A DNA stretch of 13,381 bases from RI-283 sp964487925 (GCA_964487925.1 CAZASZ010000055.1:1-13381), one strand, 5' to 3'. Numbered from the stretch's first letter, positions 1 to 6,740 are shown. Numbers and translations: made by a program. The notes: generated by a model from the letters alone, not told the origin.

Positions 1-2135
1 ATCACACCGATCACGCAAACGGCAACCTCCCGATCACCAGCGGCTGCAACGCCTGTCATGACAATGTGATCACTGTCGGCAAGCTGCCTAGTCACATCGC
101 GACCTTTCCTGATACCCAGGATTGCGCCGATTGCCACACGACCGGCGCTTTCAAGCCCGCGATCTTCAACCATGCCAGCGTCAGCAGCTTCATCGATACC
201 AACTGCGCGCAATGTCACGACGGCAATATCAGCACCGGCATGGACATCACCACGCATATCCCGGTCCCCTCCGGCCAGGATTGCGCCGTCTGCCACATCT
301 ACACGATGACCAATCTCGACGGCAGTACTGCACCGTTCAAGCAGAATACGCCCCAGTATCAGCACGTGAACGTCATCACGAACGGTATCGCCTGCGAGAG
401 TTGTCACAGCGGTAAAACGCAATACGTCGCGGCCGGCGCTATCGGCAAGACCGCCAACCACATCCCGGCCCTGAACGCATGCGCCGTCTGCCATGCCGAC
501 ACGAACGTCGGCGGATTCAAGTCGTCCTCGACCTTTATGAACCTTCAGCATCCCGGCATCACCGGCGGCTGCGAGGGATGTCATATCGCCAAATTCCTGC
601 CGACGGCGAACAGCAGCAACCAAAACATCGTCAAGAATGCGGCCACGCACATACCGACCGACCAGGACTGCAATAGCTGTCATACCAATGCCGCGGGCGG
701 ATTCAGCCTAGGCGCGTCGACATTCACGCACAAGGGCATCATCAATAACTGCGTGTCATGTCACAACGGTTCCTGGATCGCCGTGAAGGGCCCCAATAAC
801 GTGGGCGCACTCGGGATGACACCGACGACCAGCCAAGGCGGTTCGCACCCGGCTACGACGGCAGATTGTTTGTACTGCCACACGACGACGAAATTTACGC
901 AGCACTCCGTCGACCACGGCAGCCCCGCGGTCACCTTGGTGCGCTGCGATTCCTGTCACTTCGACCCCACGCCGACGAAGCAGGGGATACCGGGCGCCCG
1001 TAGCAAAAAGGATGCCACGCCGCCGCACCCGGTCACCACGGAAGATTGTGTTGTCTGCCATTCCCCAGGCGGCAGCTTCGCCGGTGCGGTGTTCGATCAC
1101 AGCAAGATCAATTTGACGGCGCAGCGCTGCGACAGTTGTCACAACGGCATCAATGCAACCGGCACTGTGGACGATCCCACGCCACCGCATCCGTCCACGA
1201 ATGGCAAAGACTGCGGCGCCTGTCATACGCCCGGAGGCAGCTTCGCGGGGGCCAAGTACGACCATACGGGGATCGTGAACAATTGCGCATCCTGCCACGA
1301 CGGAAATACGGCCAGGGGACAGATCCCGCCGCCGAACCACGTCCCGACGAATGAAGACTGTTCGGTCTGCCACCAGACCACCGGTTTCCTGCCCGCAACC
1401 TTCAGTCATGCCGGCATCGTGGGCAACTGTTCGTCGTGTCACGATGCCGGCTTTGCAACCGGCAAGCCCGCCAACCATGTCGTGACGATCAAGGACTGCG
1501 GAATCTGCCACAGCATCGGTACGACCTTCGCCGGCACCACGATCGACCATAGCAGTACCGACGTCACGTCCAAGAAATGCGCGGATTGCCACAACGGCTC
1601 CGTGCTCGGCGCGCTGAGCAAGGCGGACGCGCCCTCACCAGGGCATTTGACGACGTCACTGGATTGCGGAAGTTGTCATACCACCGGTACCTTTGTCGGC
1701 GGCGGCTGGGTGCACGGCCCTGAAACAGCCCATGTCTGTAAAAATTGCCACGACTATAACGGTAATAATTCAACGCCAAGGTCGGTCGGACACATCAACA
1801 CCCCGGAGCAATGTGACGTTTGCCATAGCACAAAGGCGTGGGCGCCAACTACATTCAGCCACGCTTCAAATAGCAGCTTTACCGTCCATAAGCTTGGTTC
1901 ACACCGCAAAGCCCTTAGCTGCAGTAATTGCCATGGTTCGGTAATCGCTGGTGGCGCCGGTATGCAGTGGCTGCCGTCTAAAAAACCGCAATATGCCCCT
2001 GATTGCGCAGCCTGTCACGCCAATAATTTCAGGTCAACGAGCCGACACAATGGAGGTAGGGGTGGCACGGTCGCACAAAACAAGAACTGTGGCGCAAGCG
2101 GTTGCCATAAGGTCAGCTCGCGCAGTTTTGATTAA
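1..2135 (+). CDS. Giant repeat-built multihaem c-type cytochrome, C-terminal part (5' end outside window)
   Basis: The frame is open from base 3 and the GTG at 66 is an internal Val codon, because a CXXCH (CNACH) is encoded just upstream at 48-62. The N-terminus and any signal peptide are therefore off the window. The visible ~711 residues contain 24 CXXCH haem c sites plus a terminal CX4CH (CGASGCH). They form about 11 diheme units of roughly 45-70 residues with the pattern HxPTxxDCxxCH, an aromatic/FxH segment, then NCxxCHxG. The recurrent His before Pro and the His in the F-x-H segment are good candidates for distal haem ligands, giving bis-His hexacoordinate haems. Such proteins are exported by Sec and matured by the Ccm system in the periplasm; large ones act in electron transfer across or outside the outer membrane. 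No C-terminal membrane anchor or sorting signal is visible. The last unit is longer and carries two additional haem sites. Multihaem cytochrome is certain; the specific role (outer-surface conduit, filament or iron oxidation) is inference. Confidence 0.93.
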   Translation, partial: HTDHANGNLPITSGCNACHDNVITVGKLPSHIATFPDTQDCADCHTTGAFKPAIFNHASVSSFIDTNCAQCHDGNISTGMDITTHIPVPSGQDCAVCHIYTMTNLDGSTAPFKQNTPQYQHVNVITNGIACESCHSGKTQYVAAGAIGKTANHIPALNACAVCHADTNVGGFKSSSTFMNLQHPGITGGCEGCHIAKFLPTANSSNQNIVKNAATHIPTDQDCNSCHTNAAGGFSLGASTFTHKGIINNCVSCHNGSWIAVKGPNNVGALGMTPTTSQGGSHPATTADCLYCHTTTKFTQHSVDHGSPAVTLVRCDSCHFDPTPTKQGIPGARSKKDATPPHPVTTEDCVVCHSPGGSFAGAVFDHSKINLTAQRCDSCHNGINATGTVDDPTPPHPSTNGKDCGACHTPGGSFAGAKYDHTGIVNNCASCHDGNTARGQIPPPNHVPTNEDCSVCHQTTGFLPATFSHAGIVGNCSSCHDAGFATGKPANHVVTIKDCGICHSIGTTFAGTTIDHSSTDVTSKKCADCHNGSVLGALSKADAPSPGHLTTSLDCGSCHTTGTFVGGGWVHGPETAHVCKNCHDYNGNNSTPRSVGHINTPEQCDVCHSTKAWAPTTFSHASNSSFTVHKLGSHRKALSCSNCHGSVIAGGAGMQWLPSKKPQYAPDCAACHANNFRSTSRHNGGRGGTVAQNKNCGASGCHKVSSRSFD

Positions 2136-2155
2136 CTCCTCCTGCCACCACTGCT

Positions 2156-2192
2156 ACTACTCGCCATGGAGAGCGACGCGAAGGCGAGTAGT
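2156..2192 (+). repeat. 10-bp perfect inverted repeat just downstream of the cytochrome stop codon
   Basis: The arms ACTACTCGCC (2156-2165) and GGCGAGTAGT (2183-2192) are exact reverse complements separated by 17 nt. They lie 20 nt after the cytochrome TAA. The hairpin could stabilise the mRNA 3' end or act in termination, but no T run follows, so it is not a canonical intrinsic terminator. Confidence 0.6.
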
Positions 2193-2196
2193 CCGC

Positions 2197-2218
2197 GATA
2201 GACGCGGGATAGACGCGG
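2197..2218. repeat. Tandem duplication of an 11-bp unit
   Basis: GATAGACGCGG occurs twice head to tail without a mismatch (2197-2207 and 2208-2218), directly between the two inverted repeats of this spacer. Confidence 0.75.
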
Positions 2219-2220
2219 CG

Positions 2221-2278
2221 GAATTTAGATGTCGGAATCCGGAAGGCGGAGCCTGATGGGTGTAGATCATCTAAATTC
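2221..2278. repeat. 11-bp perfect inverted repeat with 36-nt loop
   Basis: The arms GAATTTAGATG (2221-2231) and CATCTAAATTC (2268-2278) are exact reverse complements. The stem can be extended after an asymmetric bulge by CGGCG (2216-2220) pairing with CGCCG (2288-2292). It may be a small non-autonomous or dispersed repeat, or an RNA hairpin. No transposase is nearby. Confidence 0.6.
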
Positions 2279-2611
2279 AGCTTTACGCGCCGTAGAGTCA
2301 TTGTGGTGTGGTAGTGATCTTGGTCTGCGCACCGTAGGGAAGTAGATCAAGGTCACGGACTCAGGACGGTCGCGGCAAACAAATAGCTGCCGCGTAGGCG
2401 AGGCGTTTTTGCGACAGGAGGTCCAAAAACAATATCGCGGTAGCGGCACTATCGTGTGTTACAAGCTGGGCAGACAAATCCCTCTGGCCAGCACAGTTGT
2501 TCCAAGTATGCCACACAGGCTTGATTGTCTGGAAACATGCTGACAACCTCACGGTATATTCGCGGATAATCGAGGCCCGCGACAAGAGAAGATCATGGAT
2601 CTGATCTGTTT

Positions 2612-2627
2612 GGAATGTCGACATTCC
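2612..2627. repeat. 16-bp perfect palindrome
   Basis: GGAATGTC (2612-2619) is followed immediately by its reverse complement GACATTCC (2620-2627). A zero-spacer palindrome of this length is typical of a protein-binding site or a repeat end. No adjacent gene identifies a binding protein. Confidence 0.55.
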
Positions 2628-2638
2628 CATATATTGGT

Positions 2639-2680
2639 GGGGTAGGAGGAGCTAATTGACTACCCCCTACAGTTTTTTAC
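2639..2680 (+). terminator. Candidate intrinsic terminator on the plus strand
   Basis: GGGGTAG (2639-2645) and CTACCCC (2660-2666) form a 7-bp GC-rich stem with a 14-nt loop. A run of six T follows beginning about 7 nt after the stem. The orientation would stop plus-strand transcription from the cytochrome side before it runs into the oppositely oriented tRNA-Leu. The gap between stem and T run weakens the call. Confidence 0.35.
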
Positions 2681-2711
2681 GCCGGTCAACGCTTTAGATA
2701 TTAGAATGATG

Positions 2712-2796
2712 TGGTGCCCAGGGCCGGAATCGAACCGGCACGGCCGAAGCCGAGGGATTTTAAGTCCCTTGTGTCTACCAATTTCACCACCTGGGC
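2712..2796 (-). tRNA. tRNA-Leu (anticodon UAA)
   Basis: Read on the minus strand, the acceptor arm GCCCAGG (2796-2790) pairs with CCTGGGC (2722-2716), followed by discriminator A and an encoded CCA. The anticodon stem AGGGA/TCCCT encloses loop CTTAAAA, giving anticodon UAA, which reads UUA and UUG. The long variable arm (GGCTTCGGCC region) is the class II feature expected of tRNA-Leu, and the T arm GCCGG-TTCGATT-CCGGC is intact. It lies 40 nt downstream of ychF on the same strand and may be processed from the same transcript. Length with CCA is 85 nt. Confidence 0.97.
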
Positions 2797-2836
2797 AAAC
2801 GTTTCCCTAATCACTCAACGCGGCTTCAGCCGATGT

Positions 2837-3931
2837 TTACACGTTGAAGCGGAAGTGGATGACGTCGCCGTCTTGCACAACATAATCCTTTCCTTCCAGA
2901 CGCCACTTGCCCGCTTCCTTGGCGCCCGATTCACCTTTGCAGGCGATGAAGTCATCGTAACCGATGACCTCGGCACGGATGAAGCCCTTCTCGAAGTCTC
3001 CGTGAATTACGGCCGCCGCCTTGGGCGCGGTCGCGCCGACGGCTACAGTCCAGGCCCGAACCTCTTTGACGCCGGCAGTGAAGTAGGTCTGTAGGCCCAA
3101 CAAGCCGTAGCCCGCCCGGATGACACGGTTCAAACCGGGCTCATCGACACCCAACTCATCCAGAAACTCGCGTTGCTCGGCGGTATCGAGTTCGGCAAGC
3201 TCGGATTCGATGGCTGCACAGACCGGCACGACTACGGCGCCCTCAGCCTCGGCATGGGCCATTAGGCGGTCCAGTATAGCGTTGCCGTCATGGAGCCCCT
3301 GTTCGTCAACGTTGGCGATATACATAACGGGTTTCATGGTCAACAGCGTCAGGTCACGCACGACGAGGCGCTCGTCATCGCTAAGTTCGAGGGCGCGAGC
3401 GACTCCGCCGCTATCAAGATGATCTCGTACACGTTCCAGCAAGGTCTGACGAGCCATGGCCTCCTTGTCGCCCGTGCGGGTTAGCTTGGCAACGCGTTGA
3501 ATGTTGCGCTCGACGGTGTCGAGGTCCGATAGCGCGAGTTCGGTATCGATGGTCTCGACATCACGTAGTGGATCGACAGAGCCATCGACATGGGTCACGT
3601 CGTCGTTCTCGAAACAGCGCACGACATGGGCAATAGCTTGGGTCTCTCGGATGTGGGCGAGAAATTTGTTGCCCAAGCCCTCGCCACGGGAGGCGCCCGC
3701 GACAAGGCCCGCGATGTCGACGAATTCCATCGTGGTGGGCAGAACTCGTTGAGGCTGCACGATCTCGGCAAGGGCGTCGAGGCGTTGATCCGGCATAGGC
3801 ACGATGCCGACATTCGGTTCGATCGTGCAGAACGGATAGTTGGCGGCCTCGATCCCAGCCTGCGTCAGGGCATTGAACAAAGTGGACTTACCGACATTCG
3901 GCAGTCCGACGATCCCACACTTGAACCCCAT
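2837..3931 (-). CDS. ychF: Redox-regulated/ribosome-binding ATPase YchF (OLA1/Obg-like family)
   Basis: This 364-residue protein matches the usual ~363-residue length of YchF, a TRAFAC-class P-loop NTPase that prefers ATP to GTP and associates with the ribosome. Visible motifs are the P-loop GLPNVGKST (residues 9-17), the switch II segment DIAGLVAGAS (72-81) and the degenerate G4 motif NVDE (207-210) in place of NKxD. The NxxE form of G4 is the known reason for relaxed nucleotide specificity in this family. A C-terminal TGS domain spans about residues 281-364. The ATG has a purine-rich ribosome site (AGGAAGG) a few bases upstream. It lies 96 nt downstream of pth, the usual gammaproteobacterial partner, and ends just before tRNA-Leu. 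Confidence 0.97.
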   Translation of the reverse strand: MGFKCGIVGLPNVGKSTLFNALTQAGIEAANYPFCTIEPNVGIVPMPDQRLDALAEIVQPQRVLPTTMEFVDIAGLVAGASRGEGLGNKFLAHIRETQAIAHVVRCFENDDVTHVDGSVDPLRDVETIDTELALSDLDTVERNIQRVAKLTRTGDKEAMARQTLLERVRDHLDSGGVARALELSDDERLVVRDLTLLTMKPVMYIANVDEQGLHDGNAILDRLMAHAEAEGAVVVPVCAAIESELAELDTAEQREFLDELGVDEPGLNRVIRAGYGLLGLQTYFTAGVKEVRAWTVAVGATAPKAAAVIHGDFEKGFIRAEVIGYDDFIACKGESGAKEAGKWRLEGKDYVVQDGDVIHFRFNV

Positions 3932-4027
3932 ATCCCTTCCTCTGTTGGTCCATCACCGATGCGATGATTGACATAAATATTCTATTAATTACCGGCAGAT
4001 AGAGACACTTTCTTCGGTAAAATCAAA

Positions 4028-4600
4028 TCACTCGGCACTGTGCAAGCGGTGCATGGCGCGATCAAGATCACCGTCGACCGCAAACGGCAGGACATCCATT
4101 GCATCCGCGATCGCATGATCGATACTGACCTGCTCGCCCTTTGAGGGCTTGTGAAGGACATAGTCGATGACCTGATCCCTATTCACTGGGCGCCCAACCC
4201 CTAACCTGAGTCGTAAAAAGTCTTTGTTGCCCCCGAGTGCGGCAATGATATCCCTGAGGCCGTTATGACCCCCGTGACCACCGCCACGCTTAAATCGTAC
4301 AACACCGGGTGGCAGATCAATCTCGTCATGGACAACGAGGATGTCGTCAACCCCCAGACGATAATATCCAATCATCGCCGCGACGGCTCGGCCACTGCGG
4401 TTCATGAAGGTCTGAGGTTCAAGCAGCCGACAAGACTGGCTGCCGATTTGGAGATCGCCACAAAGGCCATGAAAACGGGCCTCTTTGCGGAGCTCGCCAT
4501 GCGTCAAGGCATCAACAAACCAGAACCCGGCATTATGCCGGGTTCTTTCGTATTCAGCTCCAGGGTTGCCCAGGCCGACGATAAGGGCGATCTTTGCCAC
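4028..4600 (-). CDS. pth: Peptidyl-tRNA hydrolase (Pth)
   Basis: Pth hydrolyses the ester bond of peptidyl-tRNA released prematurely from ribosomes, recycling tRNA in the cytoplasm. The 190-residue protein has the family signature GLGNPGAEYERTRHNAGF (residues 9-26) with the catalytic His at 22. It also has Asn12, the TFMNRSG motif (Asn67), the HDEIDLP motif (Asp92) and the GGHGGHNGLR region (Asn113). The start is GTG, placed 9 nt after AAGGAG; an in-frame TAA three codons upstream rules out a longer product. The gene follows rplY by 48 nt and precedes ychF on the same strand, probably as one operon. The mRNA carries an unusually perfect palindrome across the catalytic His codon (see separate entry). 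Confidence 0.97.
   Translation of the reverse strand: MAKIALIVGLGNPGAEYERTRHNAGFWFVDALTHGELRKEARFHGLCGDLQIGSQSCRLLEPQTFMNRSGRAVAAMIGYYRLGVDDILVVHDEIDLPPGVVRFKRGGGHGGHNGLRDIIAALGGNKDFLRLRLGVGRPVNRDQVIDYVLHKPSKGEQVSIDHAIADAMDVLPFAVDGDLDRAMHRLHSAE
4522..4546 (-). repeat. 25-bp near-perfect palindrome inside pth centred beside the catalytic His codon
   Basis: On the plus strand AGAACCCGGCAT (4522-4533) and ATGCCGGGTTCT (4535-4546) are exact reverse complements with a single-base centre. They cover codons 19-26 of pth and the first base of codon 27. In mRNA this would fold into a stable hairpin about 54 nt after the start codon. The amino acids are conserved in the family, so synonymous codon choice has produced, or retained, the symmetry. 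Confidence 0.6.
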
Positions 4601-4648
4601 TGCTGATTACTCCTTATAGCAATGTCAGCCTGACCAGCCTTGGTCGCT

Positions 4649-5293
4649 CTACTCGCCCTCGTCCGGGGTTTCGCTTTCAACCGCCGGCGCCTCGTCTTCA
4701 GCCGGCTCGGCCTTGACATGCGGCGTATGCACGGAAACGACGCCCTGGTCGTGATCGCCGCCATGGGTCAACTCGACAAGCTCGACACCCTTTGGGGGGA
4801 CTATATCGGACATCTTGAAGGTCTCATTCAGCTCCATACCGGACATATCGATCTCAATAGCCTCGGGTAGATCCTTCGGCAGACAGGCCACTTCAACATC
4901 GGTCAGCAGATGAGAAATAACACCACCCTGCTTGACACCCGGACAGGTCTCTTCACCCAGAAAGTGCAGCGGTACGTGCATGCGCAGCTTGTCCTTGCTC
5001 GATACACGCAGCAAGTCGAGGTGCATGATCAGCGGCTTGAAGGAATGACGCTGCAGGTCCTTGAGTACGACCTTCTCCTTCTTGCCACCAACGCTGAGCT
5101 CAAGGATCGTGCTGTAGAAGGCCTCGTTCTCGAGTTTATGCAAAATCGTATCGTGAACCATTGTCAAGGAGACAGGCTCCTTGTCGCCGCCATAAAGGAC
5201 AGCTGGAATCTTGCCGGTGCGACGCAGGCGGCGGCTCGCACCTTTCCCCATGTCCTGACGCAGCTCGGCTTCAATTGAAAAAGAATGACTCAT
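4649..5293 (-). CDS. rplY: 50S ribosomal protein L25 / general stress protein Ctc
   Basis: L25 binds 5S rRNA at loop E in the central protuberance of the large subunit. This 214-residue protein is the long Ctc/TL5 form: an N-terminal L25 domain (about residues 1-95, starting near AELRQDMGKGASRRLRR with the basic rRNA-binding segment) and a TL5-type C-terminal domain (about 100-185). A very acidic, Ala/Pro/Glu-rich tail covers about the last 20 residues. The ATG follows GGAG by 10 nt. The gene lies between prs and pth, its standard place in Gammaproteobacteria. The 249-nt spacer upstream is highly structured and could be a regulatory leader. Confidence 0.96.
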   Translation of the reverse strand: MSHSFSIEAELRQDMGKGASRRLRRTGKIPAVLYGGDKEPVSLTMVHDTILHKLENEAFYSTILELSVGGKKEKVVLKDLQRHSFKPLIMHLDLLRVSSKDKLRMHVPLHFLGEETCPGVKQGGVISHLLTDVEVACLPKDLPEAIEIDMSGMELNETFKMSDIVPPKGVELVELTHGGDHDQGVVSVHTPHVKAEPAEDEAPAVESETPDEGE

Positions 5294-5547
5294 CTGTACG
5301 TTACTCCAGTTTTCGCCTCAAACACATCCGCGACCAGATATGAAGAGGTTCTTGCAAGCGATGGATTTCCATCAAATTTAGCCCGTTTTTAAAAACGGGC
5401 CTCCAAAAACTTACCAGCCCACTGAAAACGCGCCCAGAGGATGTAGTGCTAGGCGGAAACGGTCGAAAAAGCGCAGTGTACTTTTTGTACATGAGCATTT
5501 TGAGCCCGTTCTCAACACCGCGATACGCCTCTCGGTGAGTTTTCAGT
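5294..5547 (-). promoter_or_regulatory. Structured prs-rplY spacer; candidate rplY leader RNA
   Basis: Read on the minus strand, 9-nt arms ACTGAAAAC (5547-5539) and GTTTTCAGT (5429-5421) could close a domain holding three consecutive hairpins. These are CACCG/CGGTG (5537-5533 with 5520-5516), TTGAG/CTCAA (5515-5511 with 5504-5500) and TGTAC/GTACA with an A5 loop (5491-5487 with 5481-5477). A perfect palindrome follows at 5381-5400, then the rplY ribosome site. The first arm overlaps the prs stop codon. Many ribosomal protein genes carry autoregulatory leaders, so this arrangement fits one, but the fold was found by eye. The same stretch is also open in one frame for over 80 codons, so a coding or dispersed-repeat explanation remains possible. 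Confidence 0.4.
5381..5400. repeat. Perfect 20-bp palindrome in the prs-rplY gap
   Basis: GCCCGTTTTT (5381-5390) is followed directly by its reverse complement AAAAACGGGC (5391-5400). As RNA it folds into a stem of about 8 bp with a 4-nt loop. On the minus strand the GCCC arm could alternatively pair with a GGGC about 20 nt upstream, which would leave a T5 run just after that stem. Two mutually exclusive hairpins of this kind resemble an attenuator. There is no T run after the palindrome itself. Confidence 0.5.
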
Positions 5548-6481
5548 CCATGAATATCGAGCTGACCGATTGCTCCGTGCTAATCCGCCGAATCGTCTCG
5601 GCCAACATGTCGGCGATGCTGACCTGACGGATGGCCGGACATGCCTGAGCGGCCTCGCTCAACGGGATCGTGTCGGTCACGACAAGCTCATCAATCACCG
5701 ACGCGCTGATGCGATCGATGGCTGGCCCCGACAGGATCGCATGGGTGATATAGGCCATGACCCTGCTGGCGCCCTTCTCTTTAAGCACGCGAGCGGCTTC
5801 GCACAGCGTGCCCGCGGTATCGACCATGTCGTCGACTAGAATACAGGTTCGGCCGCTAACGTCGCCGATAATGTTCATGACCTTGGCTACATTCGGTCCG
5901 GAACGCCGCTTGTCAACGATGGCCAAGTCGGCGTGCCCTAACTGCTTGGCCACGGCCCGCGCTCGCACCACGCCGCCGACGTCCGGCGACACCACCATCA
6001 GGCCGTCGTATTTCTGGCGCCAGATATCACTCAGCAGCACAGGCGACGAATAAACATTGTCGACGGGAATATCGAAAAAGCCCTGAATTTGGTCGGCATG
6101 AAGGTCAATCGTCAATACGCGATTGGTGCCTACGGCAGTGATCATGTCCGCGACTACCCGAGCCGAGATTGGCACACGGGCCGAACGCGGCCGGCGATCC
6201 TGACGCGAATATCCGAAATAAGGCACGACTGCCGTAATGCGCTGTGCCGAAGCGCGATAGATAGCGTCGATCATCACCATGAGTTCCATGATGTTGTCGT
6301 TGGTCGGGTAACAGGTCGGCTGAATCACAAAGACATCACGACCACGGACATTGTCGGTGATCTCAACCATGACCTCGCCATCGCTGAATCGACCCACATG
6401 CGCGCTGCCCAGTTTGATCCCGAGTTTATCTACAACATCAGAGGCCAGTTTCGGGTGCGCGTTACCCGAAAAGATCATCAT
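5543..6481 (-). CDS. prs: Ribose-phosphate pyrophosphokinase (PRPP synthetase)
   Basis: Prs transfers pyrophosphate from ATP to ribose 5-phosphate, making PRPP for purine, pyrimidine, histidine, tryptophan and NAD synthesis. From the chosen start the protein has 312 residues (family about 310-315). It shows the N-terminal pattern MMIFSGNAHPKLA, the ATP-binding flexible loop YSRQDRRPRSARVP (91-104), TIDLHADQIQGFF (124-136), the KRRSG segment (191-195) and the PRPP-binding loop LVDDMVDTAGT (215-225). The frame is open to an upstream ATG at 6529, which would add 16 Arg-rich residues not expected in the family. Neither start has a clear Shine-Dalgarno, so family length decides for 6481. It follows tRNA-Gln and precedes rplY. 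Confidence 0.95.
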   Translation of the reverse strand: MMIFSGNAHPKLASDVVDKLGIKLGSAHVGRFSDGEVMVEITDNVRGRDVFVIQPTCYPTNDNIMELMVMIDAIYRASAQRITAVVPYFGYSRQDRRPRSARVPISARVVADMITAVGTNRVLTIDLHADQIQGFFDIPVDNVYSSPVLLSDIWRQKYDGLMVVSPDVGGVVRARAVAKQLGHADLAIVDKRRSGPNVAKVMNIIGDVSGRTCILVDDMVDTAGTLCEAARVLKEKGASRVMAYITHAILSGPAIDRISASVIDELVVTDTIPLSEAAQACPAIRQVSIADMLAETIRRISTEQSVSSIFMD

Positions 6482-6619
6482 GTTGGACTCGCTCGTGTCG
6501 AACCGCCTTTGCCTTGACCTCGCTGCCATTGTAATGATCTGCCCTAAAGTATTGAGGGCGATACGGCCTTCCCGTTATCGCGTATTAAATAAAATTTAAC
6601 TTTACCCAATGCCAAAAAA

Positions 6620-6694
6620 TGGCTGGGGTGCCAGGATTCGAACCTGGGTATGCGGGAATCAAAATCCCGTGCCTTACCACTTGGCGACACCCCA
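6620..6694 (-). tRNA. tRNA-Gln (anticodon UUG)
   Basis: On the minus strand TGGGGTG (6694-6688) pairs with CACCCCA (6630-6624), followed by G and an encoded CCA. The anticodon stem CGGGA/TCCCG encloses loop TTTTGAT, giving anticodon UUG. The T arm CCAGG-TTCGAAT-CCTGG is perfect. Its position between ispE and prs is a conserved gammaproteobacterial arrangement. Length with CCA is 75 nt. Confidence 0.97.
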
Positions 6695-6740
6695 AAATCA
6701 ACTCACCGGCGCCCAAACATCCGGCCACAGTACACAACGA

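Larger units (their letters stand above)
2136..2711. other. Non-coding, repeat-rich spacer between the cytochrome gene and tRNA-Leu
   Basis: No reading frame here has a convincing start, ribosome binding site or recognisable product. The stretch does hold several exact symmetrical elements: a 10-bp inverted repeat (2156-2165/2183-2192), an 11-bp tandem duplication (2197-2218), an 11-bp inverted repeat (2221-2231/2268-2278), a 16-bp perfect palindrome (2612-2627) and a 7-bp hairpin with a downstream T6 run (2639-2680). It could be a remnant of a mobile or dispersed repeat element, or a long structured 3' region of the cytochrome transcript. The sequence alone does not decide. Confidence 0.6.

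Noticed and set aside
756..1592. 278-codon open frame on the minus strand opposite the cytochrome
   Set aside because: The plus frame encodes regularly spaced haem motifs, which cannot be accidental; the antisense product shows no family features.
1..2135. Repeats in the cytochrome gene as a CRISPR-like or satellite array
   Set aside because: The periodicity is at protein level (haem-binding units) with variable linkers; there are no identical DNA repeats with regular spacers.
2361..2630. 89-codon minus-strand frame in the spacer after the cytochrome
   Set aside because: No ribosome site, no recognisable domain, and it overlaps the palindromic DNA; nothing supports expression. A degraded gene cannot be excluded.
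2711..3094. 127-codon plus-strand frame beginning MVPRAGIEPARPKPRDF
   Set aside because: Its first part is a translation through the complement of tRNA-Leu, a common artefact, and the rest is antisense to ychF.
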